This document shows positions 1 through 6,909 of a stretch of 43,576 nucleotides of DNA, piece by piece. Numbering within the stretch: position 1 is the first letter of the stretch; every line of letters begins with the position of its first letter. The stretch comes from JBFIHF01 sp964411125 (lineage in GTDB: Bacteria; Myxococcota_A; Bradymonadia; Bradymonadales; Bradymonadaceae). Below the pieces are notes generated by a model. The model made no database searches and was not told the origin of the DNA. It saw only the letters and a list, made by a program, of their open reading frames with translations. The position numbers were made by a program, and so were the translations under genes. Location of the stretch: NCBI GenBank assembly GCA_964411125.1, contig CAYPJU010000053.1, positions 1 through 43,576 of the forward strand, given 5' to 3'.

Positions 1-84
1 GCCTGTCGCCTGTCGCCTGCCGCCTGTCGCCTGCCGCCTGTCGCCTGTCGCCTGTCGCCTGTCGCCTGCCGCCTGTCGCCTGCC
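1..84. repeat. 7-bp tandem repeat, 12 units
   Basis: Twelve head-to-tail copies of the heptamer GCCTG(T/C)C, differing only in a T/C at the sixth base. The array decays into GC-rich sequence after base 84 and is cut by the window start, so its true length is unknown. Since 7 is not a multiple of 3, and no start codon or RBS precedes it here, it is unlikely to be coding. It lies upstream of the lipoprotein gene at 162. Confidence 0.9.
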
Positions 85-132
85 GCCCCCTGCCGCCCAC
101 CGCGATTGCGGCGCATCGCGAACGGTCGTACC

Positions 133-150
133 GTGTCAGGGCCCTGTCAC
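133..150. promoter_or_regulatory. 18-bp imperfect palindrome before the lipoprotein gene
   Basis: GTGTCAGGG/CCCTGTCAC pairs with itself at 8 of 9 positions (one T-T mismatch). It sits directly before the Shine-Dalgarno GGAG (151-154) of the gene starting at 162. It could be an operator or a 5'-UTR hairpin limiting ribosome access. No regulator is assigned. Confidence 0.35.
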
Positions 151-161
151 GGAGTAGTACG

Positions 162-734
162 ATGAAGAGGACAATTGCAGTTGGTTTCGCCGTCCTGGCC
201 CTCGCCGCGTGCGGAAACGCCACCCCCGACAAGGACTCGAACAACGGATCGTCGGGATCGAACAACGGCTCCGCCGGCTCGAACAATGGAGGCCCGGCGA
301 ACAACGGCGTCGGTACCTCCAACAACGGCGTCGGAACCTCGAACAACGGCACGACGCTCGCGCCGGCCAACAACGGGGTGACCGCGGGGACGAACAACGG
401 GACGACGGGTGGGACCAACAACGGCACGGTGCCCGCGTCCTGCGAGGAACGTCAGCTCACGGCGTGCTTCCAGAACTCGGACTGTGCAGCGGACGAGCGC
501 TGCGACAACGTGAACCCAGGCGGGATCGAGATCGCCTGCTGCGTCGTGGGGCCGCGAGGCACCGGCCAGGTCGGCGACATGTGCACCGCGGAGAGCGATT
601 GCGAGAGCGGCATTTGTATCGCCCGAAACGACGATCCCGAGATCTGCTCGCAGGAGTGCGAAGGACCCGACGGTTGCCCGGGCAACCTGGAGTGCAACTC
701 CTTCCTCGGGCTCTGCGTCACCCCTGACATGTGA
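162..734 (+). CDS. NNG-repeat, Cys-rich secreted lipoprotein
   Basis: A 190-residue predicted lipoprotein. The signal peptide ends in a lipobox (LALAAC, Cys17). Residues about 25-92 are a flexible low-complexity linker with nine Asn-Asn-Gly motifs separated by S, T, G, A, V and P. The C-terminal half (about 94-190) is Cys-rich, with repeated patterns such as NSDCAADERC and ESDCESGIC, likely disulfide-bonded and surface exposed. The ATG at 162 has GGAG (151-154) seven bases upstream. The same NNG linker after a lipobox occurs in the protein encoded at 40964-43459, at the other end of the window. Function is unknown. Such modules are common in predatory and social Myxococcota-like bacteria, but no enzymatic motif is visible. 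The gene stands alone; the next gene is convergent. Confidence 0.85.
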   Translation: MKRTIAVGFAVLALAACGNATPDKDSNNGSSGSNNGSAGSNNGGPANNGVGTSNNGVGTSNNGTTLAPANNGVTAGTNNGTTGGTNNGTVPASCEERQLTACFQNSDCAADERCDNVNPGGIEIACCVVGPRGTGQVGDMCTAESDCESGICIARNDDPEICSQECEGPDGCPGNLECNSFLGLCVTPDM

Positions 735-760
735 CCACGGCGGCGAGCGCACCGCGTCGC

Positions 761-2089
761 TCAGATCTTCCGGTAGATCGTGCGCGTCGCGATTCCGAGC
801 AGCTTGGCCGCCAGCTTCTTGTCCCCATCGGTCATCCGCAGTGTCTCGTGGATGACCCGCCGCTCGATCTCGTCGAGCGACGTCCCCAGCGGGATGTTGA
901 GCGACCGCGCCTCCGACGGGGTCGAGGACACGGAGTCGGGAAGATCGTCGGTGTCGATGACCCCGTCGCGATCGAGCACCACGGCGCGCTCGACGACGTT
1001 CTCGAGCTCGCGCACGTTCCCCGGCCACGTGTATGCCTTCAAGGCCGCCAGGGCATCGCTCGAAAACCCGTGAATCTCGCGGCGGTTCTTCGCGCGGTAG
1101 CGCTCGAAGAAGTGGTCGGCGAGCAGCGTCACGTCTTCTCGACGGTCCCGCAGCGGCGGAATGTGGAGGTTCACGACGTTGAGGCGGTAGTAGAGATCTT
1201 CGCGGAAGTTTCCGGCGCGAAGCTCCTCCTCGAGATCGCGGTTCGTCGCGGCGACGACCCGAACATCCACGCGCGTCGGGGTCGTCGACCCCAGCCGGTC
1301 GAACTCCCCTTCCTGTAATGCTCGGAGCAATTTCACCTGCACCTGCGGCGAAAGCTCGCCGATCTCGTCGAGGAAGAGCGTCCCTCCGTCGGCGGCCTCG
1401 AACTTTCCGATCTTGCGCTCGTTCGCGCCCGTGAAGGCTCCCTTCTCGTACCCGAACAGTTCGCTCTCCAGGATCGACTCGGGGAGCGCCGCGCAGTTGA
1501 TCGCGATGAACGGCTGGTCGGCGCGCTCGGAGCGTTCGTAGATCATGCGTGCGAAGAGTTCCTTGCCCGTCCCCGACTCGCCTTCCAGCAACACGGTGAC
1601 GTCGGTCGGCGCGACCTGGGACACGAGGTCGAGAGCCTGGCGCAGGGCGTCGGACTGGCCGACGATGCTCCGCTCGCCGCGCAGCTCCGCGATACGAGCC
1701 TTGAGCGCGCGGTTCTCGGCGACGAGCGCCTGTCGTTCGAGCGCCTGTCGCGCGACCTTCAGAATGTTCGCGCGCTTGATCGGCTTGGTGATGAAGTCGT
1801 ATGCGCCCTCCTTCATCCCTTGGACGGCGCGCTCGACGGTTCCGAATGCGGTCATCAGGACCGTCTCGGTTTCGGGACGCAGCGTGCGGACGATCTTGAG
1901 GAGATCCATGCCGTCGAAGTCGGGCATCATGAGGTCGGTGATCACCAGATGGACCGGATGCTCTCGGATCACGTCGAGCGCCTCCTCACCACCTTCCGCG
2001 GTGTAGACCTCGTAACCCTCCTTGGTGAAGACTCGTTCGAGCGTCTTGAGGTGGGCGACCTCGTCATCGACCAGCAAAATCGTTTCCAT
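761..2089 (-). CDS. Sigma-54-dependent response regulator (NtrC family)
   Basis: A 442-residue transcription activator in three parts. The receiver domain (about 1-118) has acidic pocket DD8-9, phospho-acceptor Asp52 and Lys102. The AAA+ domain (about 142-370) has Walker A GESGTGKE (170-177), the sigma-54 contact loop GAFTGA (217-222) and Walker B LFLDEIGE. A Fis-type helix-turn-helix lies at the C-terminus (about 400-442). All catalytic motifs are intact, so it should hydrolyse ATP to open sigma-54 promoters once phosphorylated. The start at 2089 gives METILLVDDE, the normal receiver opening; an in-frame upstream extension to 2254 has no homologous look. No partner histidine kinase lies in the window, so it is an orphan here. 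It is divergent from the FHA-GAF-cyclase gene across 176 bp. Confidence 0.93.
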   Translation of the reverse strand: METILLVDDEVAHLKTLERVFTKEGYEVYTAEGGEEALDVIREHPVHLVITDLMMPDFDGMDLLKIVRTLRPETETVLMTAFGTVERAVQGMKEGAYDFITKPIKRANILKVARQALERQALVAENRALKARIAELRGERSIVGQSDALRQALDLVSQVAPTDVTVLLEGESGTGKELFARMIYERSERADQPFIAINCAALPESILESELFGYEKGAFTGANERKIGKFEAADGGTLFLDEIGELSPQVQVKLLRALQEGEFDRLGSTTPTRVDVRVVAATNRDLEEELRAGNFREDLYYRLNVVNLHIPPLRDRREDVTLLADHFFERYRAKNRREIHGFSSDALAALKAYTWPGNVRELENVVERAVVLDRDGVIDTDDLPDSVSSTPSEARSLNIPLGTSLDEIERRVIHETLRMTDGDKKLAAKLLGIATRTIYRKI

Positions 2090-2184
2090 GGCGGATGGCC
2101 TCTCGTCAGCGGAATGCGCGCGGTGGGTGAGCGTACTCCTCGTAACTCGATTCGGCCCGGCGCAATTCCTAGCAGTGACTGCAT

Positions 2185-2214
2185 TTGCCCCGGCGGCGGC
2201 AGTCACGCTACACT
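2185..2214 (+). promoter_or_regulatory. Putative sigma-70 promoter for the cyclase gene
   Basis: TTGCCC (2185-2190), an 18-bp spacer, then TACACT (2209-2214), each matching 4 of 6 consensus bases. The predicted start point near 2221 leaves a leader of about 45 nt before the ATG at 2266. Pattern match only. Confidence 0.35.
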
Positions 2215-2265
2215 CCCACCGAGGCCCTGTCTCCCAGCATCGTTTTTTCACCATTTCGGTCCGTC

Positions 2266-3906
2266 ATGGCCAAGCTCTCCTACGTCGACGTACGCGGTCG
2301 CCTTCACGAACTCGCGCTCGGTGCGTTCAACACGCTTGGACGCCACCCCGACCAGGACATGCAGATCCTCGATCGCGTCGTCTCCAAGGAGCACGCTCAC
2401 ATCGAGCGACAGCCAGACGGAGGCTACGCGGTCCGCGACAACGGCAGCCGTAACGGGACCTACGTCAACGGCGTGCTCGTCTCGGGGGTCCGGCGTCTGC
2501 GAAACGGAGACCGCATCACCCTCGGCTCCACCGAGATCGTCTACAACGAGGACGTCCGCACCGATCCCCTCGCAGGGAAGGTGACCATCCACACCGACAG
2601 CATCGAGACCCACATCCGAAGTCGGGTCGCCGAATCGAGCGATCGGTTCCTCCCCGAGGTGCAGGTCGCCGACAACGCCATGCTCCGTCGCGACTACGAG
2701 AAGCTCCGCATCAGCTACGAGCTCTCCAACGCGATCGGCATCGAGATGGATCTCGACAACCTGCTCCAGAAGATCATCGACCGGGCGTTCGACATCTTCC
2801 CCGCCGACCGCGGCGTCATCCTGCTCAAGATGGAAGGGGTCGAGCATCTCGTGCCGATGGTCGTGCGGGCGCGAGACCCGAAGACCGACACCGAGAACGT
2901 CCGCATCAGCCAGACGATCCTCGAAGAGATCATGCGTGAGAAACAGGCGATCCTGTCGTCGGACGCGATGATGGACAGTCGCTTCGCGGGGGCCCACTCC
3001 ATCATCATGGAAGGGGTCCGCAGCACGATGACCGTCCCGATGCTTCACGAGAACGAGGTCCTCGGCGTCATCCACCTCGACTCCAAAATCGCCACGGGCG
3101 CCTTCACCGAGAAAGATCTCCAGCTACTCTCCGGCTTCGCCAAACAGGCGGCCGTCATGGTCCAGCACAACCACTTGCTGAAGAAGTTCGAGGGCGAGAT
3201 CCTGATGCGCGAGAAGATGCATCGGCTCCTCTCGCCCCAGCTCGTGGAAGAGGTCGTCAACGGACGCCTCGACATACAGAAGGGCGGCGAGCTCCGTCAC
3301 GCGACGATCATGTTTGCCGACATCCGCGGCTTCACCTCGATCTCCGAGCAGGCGGCGCCGCAAGAACTCGTCACCCTGCTCAACGAGTACTTCGAGGCGA
3401 TGGTCGACGTGATCTTCAAGTACGAGGGGACCCTCGACAAGTTCGTCGGCGACGAGATCATGGCGATCTGGGGCGCGCCGATCCGCCGCGACGACGACAC
3501 CGAACGCGCCGTGCGCGCCGCCGTCGAGATGCAGCAGGTCCTCGAACACTTCAACCGGATGCAGGAAGAGAAGGGCGCCGTGCAGCTCCACATCGGGATC
3601 GGGCTCAACACCGGAGAGGTCGTCGCCGGCTACATGGGCTCGTCCAAGAGCATGAGCTACACCGTCATGGGTGACACCGTGAACACCGCGTCTCGATTCT
3701 GCAGCACCGCCGGGCCTGGCGACGTCCTGATCGGCGAAAACACTTACCGGGAGGTCGGTTATCTCGTCGACCTCGAAAAACTTCCGCCCACAAAGCTCAA
3801 GGGGAAGCTCGAACACGTCGACATTTTCCGCGTCCATCGGATGAAGCCGAGCGCCAATGTCGAACCCACCGAGACGGCGCCAGCGCGCGACTTTCGGCGA
3901 TCCTGA
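2266..3906 (+). CDS. FHA-GAF-class III adenylate cyclase
   Basis: A 546-residue soluble signalling protein. An N-terminal FHA domain (about 5-93) has GR at 25-26, SKEH at 40-43 and the SRNGTYVNG loop, so it should bind phosphothreonine peptides. A GAF sensor domain follows (about 155-300), then a short helical linker and a class III nucleotide cyclase domain (about 340-515). The metal-binding aspartates (Asp352 in FADIRGF; Asp396 in FVGDEI), Lys392, Thr466 and the NxxxR pair Asn473/Arg477 are all present, which predicts an active enzyme preferring ATP over GTP. The ATG at 2266 starts MAKLSYVDVRG just before the FHA fold. The FHA module suggests recruitment to Ser/Thr-phosphorylated proteins; a membrane kinase follows at 4001. 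The GAF ligand cannot be told from sequence. Confidence 0.92.
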   Translation: MAKLSYVDVRGRLHELALGAFNTLGRHPDQDMQILDRVVSKEHAHIERQPDGGYAVRDNGSRNGTYVNGVLVSGVRRLRNGDRITLGSTEIVYNEDVRTDPLAGKVTIHTDSIETHIRSRVAESSDRFLPEVQVADNAMLRRDYEKLRISYELSNAIGIEMDLDNLLQKIIDRAFDIFPADRGVILLKMEGVEHLVPMVVRARDPKTDTENVRISQTILEEIMREKQAILSSDAMMDSRFAGAHSIIMEGVRSTMTVPMLHENEVLGVIHLDSKIATGAFTEKDLQLLSGFAKQAAVMVQHNHLLKKFEGEILMREKMHRLLSPQLVEEVVNGRLDIQKGGELRHATIMFADIRGFTSISEQAAPQELVTLLNEYFEAMVDVIFKYEGTLDKFVGDEIMAIWGAPIRRDDDTERAVRAAVEMQQVLEHFNRMQEEKGAVQLHIGIGLNTGEVVAGYMGSSKSMSYTVMGDTVNTASRFCSTAGPGDVLIGENTYREVGYLVDLEKLPPTKLKGKLEHVDIFRVHRMKPSANVEPTETAPARDFRRS

Positions 3907-3932
3907 CGCCTCGACCGTTGGAGGCGCCCCGT
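3907..3932 (+). terminator. Weak terminator-like hairpin after the cyclase gene
   Basis: CGCCTC (3907-3912) and GAGGCG (3921-3926) form a 6-bp stem with an 8-nt loop directly after the stop codon. The following CCCCGTTTGTT is only a poor U-tract, so termination may be inefficient. Confidence 0.35.
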
Positions 3933-3935
3933 TTG

Positions 3936-3964
3936 TTGGCCACTTCACGAATCTAACTTATAGT
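3936..3964 (+). promoter_or_regulatory. Sigma-70-like promoter for the Ser/Thr kinase gene
   Basis: TTGGCC (3936-3941), a 17-bp spacer and TATAGT (3959-3964; 5 of 6 matches). The start point would fall near 3971, leaving about 30 nt of leader before the ATG at 4001. One of the better promoter matches in the window. Confidence 0.5.
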
Positions 3965-4000
3965 TTGTTCCGCAAACTCTCCTACGTTTCGCAGTGACCC

Positions 4001-5650
4001 ATGGCTCAGCAGCGTTACCACGTCATCGAGCGCATCGACGCCGGAGGAATGGCCGAGGTCTTCAAAGCGAACTCCACGAGCCTCCAGGGGTTCGAAAAGC
4101 TCGTCGCGATCAAGCGCATCCTGCCGAAGCTCGCGAAGAACGAACGCTTCGTTCGGATGTTCCTCGACGAAGCCAAGCTCAGCCTCCACCTCAGCCACAC
4201 CAACTGTGTTCAGGTCTTCGACCTCGGGCTCGCCGACGGCACCTACTTCATCGTCATGGAGTTCGTCGATGGGGTGAACCTCAAACACCTCATCGAAGAG
4301 GGCGTCAAACGCAAGCAACCGATCCCCGTGGAGTTTGCCGCCTACATCGGCCTCGAGATCTGCAAGGGCCTCGCCCACGCCCACGAAAAGACCGACCAGG
4401 AGGGACGCCACCTCGCGATCGTCCATCGCGACATCAGTCCCCCCAACATCCTCATCTCCCGAGAAGGTGAGGTGAAGATCACCGACTTCGGGCTCGCCAA
4501 GGCGAAGAGCCAGGTCGAACAGACCGACCCCGGCGTCGTGAAGGGCAAGTTCGGGTACCTCTCCCCCGAGGCCGCACACGGTGAGCACGTCGACGCGAGG
4601 ACCGATATCTTCGCGATCGGGATCCTGCTGTGGGAGATGCTCTCCGGAAAGCGCCTCTTCCTCGGCGAGACCGACCTCGACACGCTTCAGCAGGTGCGGA
4701 ACAACGACGTTCCGCGGCTCGCCAAGTATCGCAACGACGTCCCCGCAGAGCTCGAACGTGTCGTCCGCAAGGCCCTCGCCCCCATCGACGAGCGTTACGA
4801 GTCCGTCCGCAACCTCGGGACCGACCTCGCCCGGTTTCTCTTCAAATTCGGTCGTCCGATCACGTCGTTCGACATCTCGAACTGGGTGACGGCGCGCAAG
4901 ACCGACCAGGCGGGCCGTCAGCGAACCGAGCGTGACAAGGCCGTGGAAGAAGCGGTGCAGCAAGCGGTCAACAACATCGTCACCCTCGAGGAGGTCGACG
5001 ACCTCGACCGCTTCATGGCGGAGCAGTACGAGAGCCTCCCAGACCAGGGCTCCGACCTCGAAGGCGCCGCCGGCGGCGGATTCGACCCGAGAACGTGGGC
5101 CGACATGGGCTTCGGCGACATGAACATCGAGCTGCGCGAGCAGGAGGGGAGCGACGCCTGGGAAGAGGCGAACCTCGGCGAGATCCTGCGCGGATCCGGC
5201 CCCACTCCGGCGAACGCGCCGGGCCCGCCGCAAGTGCCCGACGACCGGACGATCGAAGTCTCCGACATGGGAAACCGGCTGCGCGAAGACGCGATGCGCC
5301 GCGCGAAGGAGATGAACCTCTCGGCGCACGTCCCGTCGTTCCGCGAAGAGCCGTCCGAGCCCGAAGACGACCTCACCCGAAAGGTGAGCGAAGCGGATCA
5401 GCACCTCCCGTTCGGCCAGCGCCCCATCCAGCAGGTGTCCGATTCGGTCTCCCAGGCGATGGCCCAGGTTCAGCAGCCGGCCTCGGCGGCCGGTGCGTCC
5501 GGACTCGACGCCGCGCCGATCGCGATGGATCCGTCGCAGATGCCGTCCGCGAGAAAGGGTAACTCCGACGGGCCGTCCCCCGTCGTCTACATCGTCATCG
5601 CGATGGCCGTTTTGGCACTGATCGCCATCGGCGTATTCGTCGTCATGTGA
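4001..5650 (+). CDS. Membrane-anchored Ser/Thr protein kinase
   Basis: A 549-residue Hanks-type kinase. The domain (about 6-285) has a glycine loop DAGGMAEVF, ATP-anchoring Lys38 in VAIKRI, the catalytic loop HRDISPPN (Asp144, Asn149) and DFG at 162-164, so it looks active. A long acidic, Pro/Glu-rich juxtamembrane stretch follows (about 300-520). A C-terminal hydrophobic segment (about 526-548) ends the protein, placing the kinase in the cytoplasm with almost nothing outside; it has no PASTA or other sensor. The glycine loop is of the variant type common in myxobacterial kinases. No clear Shine-Dalgarno precedes the ATG at 4001. The stop codon (5648-5650) abuts glgC. Substrates are unknown; the FHA proteins at 2266, 17511 and 21591 are natural candidate readers of its products. 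Confidence 0.92.
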   Translation: MAQQRYHVIERIDAGGMAEVFKANSTSLQGFEKLVAIKRILPKLAKNERFVRMFLDEAKLSLHLSHTNCVQVFDLGLADGTYFIVMEFVDGVNLKHLIEEGVKRKQPIPVEFAAYIGLEICKGLAHAHEKTDQEGRHLAIVHRDISPPNILISREGEVKITDFGLAKAKSQVEQTDPGVVKGKFGYLSPEAAHGEHVDARTDIFAIGILLWEMLSGKRLFLGETDLDTLQQVRNNDVPRLAKYRNDVPAELERVVRKALAPIDERYESVRNLGTDLARFLFKFGRPITSFDISNWVTARKTDQAGRQRTERDKAVEEAVQQAVNNIVTLEEVDDLDRFMAEQYESLPDQGSDLEGAAGGGFDPRTWADMGFGDMNIELREQEGSDAWEEANLGEILRGSGPTPANAPGPPQVPDDRTIEVSDMGNRLREDAMRRAKEMNLSAHVPSFREEPSEPEDDLTRKVSEADQHLPFGQRPIQQVSDSVSQAMAQVQQPASAAGASGLDAAPIAMDPSQMPSARKGNSDGPSPVVYIVIAMAVLALIAIGVFVVM

Positions 5651-5667
5651 CCTCGACCGAGAACCTC

Positions 5668-6909
5668 ATGAACTCCGACGTACTCGCCATGATTCTCGCC
5701 GGAGGGGAGGGGAGCAGGCTGCGGCCGCTGACGCGCGACCGTGCCAAACCCGCAGTTCCCTTCGGCGGCCACTACCGCATCGTCGATTTCGTCCTGTCGA
5801 ACTTCGTCAACAGCGGCTACTTCAAAATCAAGGTGTTGACGCAGTACAAAGCCGAGTCGCTGATCCAGCACATCAGCCGCGGGTGGCGCCTCTCTGCGCT
5901 GGTCGACCAGTGGGTCGAGATCGTCCCCGCGCAGCAGCGGATCGGTCAGGTCTGGTATCGGGGAAGTGCCGACGCCATCTACCAGAACCTCAACCTGATC
6001 GAAGACGTGGAGCCCGCGATTGTCGCGGTGTTCGGAGCCGACAACATCTACAAGATGGATGTCCGCCAGATGATTGACCAGCACTCCGAGAAGAACGCGG
6101 CCCTCACGGTCGCCGCGATCCCCGTCCCGATCGAACAGGGGTCGTCGTTCGGGATCCTCGAGGTCGACGGCGACGGACGGATGATCGCCTTCGTGGAGAA
6201 GCCGGAGAATCCGCCCCCGATGCCGGGACGGCCCGACATGTGCCTGGCGAGCATGGGGAACTACGTCTTCAATGCCGATGTCTTGGTGGATCAACTGCGA
6301 CGCGATGCCGACGACGACGACAGCGTCCACGACTTCGGCAAGAGCATCGTGACCCACATGGTCAATGCGACCGACCTTCCCGTGTACGCCTACGACTTCA
6401 GCACCAACGTGGTGCCGGGACAGCCCGAGAGCGAGCAGGGGTACTGGCGCGACGTCGGGACGATCGAGTCGTACTGGCAGACGACGATGGACCTCGTGGC
6501 GATCACGCCGACGTTCGACCTCTACAACCGAAAGTGGCCGATCCGTACCCACTACGCGCACTACCCGCCCGCGAAGTTTGTGCACGACGACTACAAGAAC
6601 GAGCGCGTCGGCACCGCCATCAACAGTATCGTCGCCGAAGGGGTCATCGTCTCGGGCGGTTCGATCCGCAGGTCCGTCCTCTTCCCGAACGTCCGGGTCA
6701 ACTCGTACTCGAGGATCGAAGAGTCGGTCCTCTTCGACGGCGTCGTCGTCGGTCGCCACGCGAAGCTTCGCCGGTGCATCGTCGACAAGGACGTCGAGAT
6801 TCCTTCCGGCACCGTGATCGGACACGATCCGGTCAAGGATGCCGAACGCTTCGACGTCTCCGACGAGGGGATCGTCGTGATCCCCAAAGGTATGAAGTTC
6901 GATGCCTGA
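5668..6909 (+). CDS. glgC: Glucose-1-phosphate adenylyltransferase
   Basis: A 413-residue ADP-glucose pyrophosphorylase, the committed step of bacterial glycogen synthesis (ATP + glucose-1-phosphate to ADP-glucose + PPi). The nucleotidyltransferase domain (about 1-275) opens with LAMILAGGEGSRLRPLT and has KPAVPFGG, the SNFVNSG stretch and RGSADAIYQN. A left-handed beta-helix domain (about 290-400) follows. The start is not certain: ATG 5668 begins MNSDVLAMILAGG, close to the family start, whereas a GTG at 5647 overlaps the kinase stop and would add seven residues. Neither has a strong RBS. The GH57 gene overlaps the 3' end by 8 bp. No glycogen synthase or GH13 branching enzyme is in the window. 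Confidence 0.93.
   Translation: MNSDVLAMILAGGEGSRLRPLTRDRAKPAVPFGGHYRIVDFVLSNFVNSGYFKIKVLTQYKAESLIQHISRGWRLSALVDQWVEIVPAQQRIGQVWYRGSADAIYQNLNLIEDVEPAIVAVFGADNIYKMDVRQMIDQHSEKNAALTVAAIPVPIEQGSSFGILEVDGDGRMIAFVEKPENPPPMPGRPDMCLASMGNYVFNADVLVDQLRRDADDDDSVHDFGKSIVTHMVNATDLPVYAYDFSTNVVPGQPESEQGYWRDVGTIESYWQTTMDLVAITPTFDLYNRKWPIRTHYAHYPPAKFVHDDYKNERVGTAINSIVAEGVIVSGGSIRRSVLFPNVRVNSYSRIEESVLFDGVVVGRHAKLRRCIVDKDVEIPSGTVIGHDPVKDAERFDVSDEGIVVIPKGMKFDA

Noticed and set aside
1..84. CRISPR array
   Set aside because: Units are 7 bp with no spacers; it is a simple tandem repeat.
240..430. Non-coding repeat array (AACAACGG units)
   Set aside because: The repeats are in frame and encode Asn-Asn-Gly motifs of the lipoprotein.
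3953..5404. A 483-codon minus-strand frame opposite the Ser/Thr kinase gene
   Set aside because: The composition is typical of a shadow frame and the kinase motifs on the plus strand are unambiguous.
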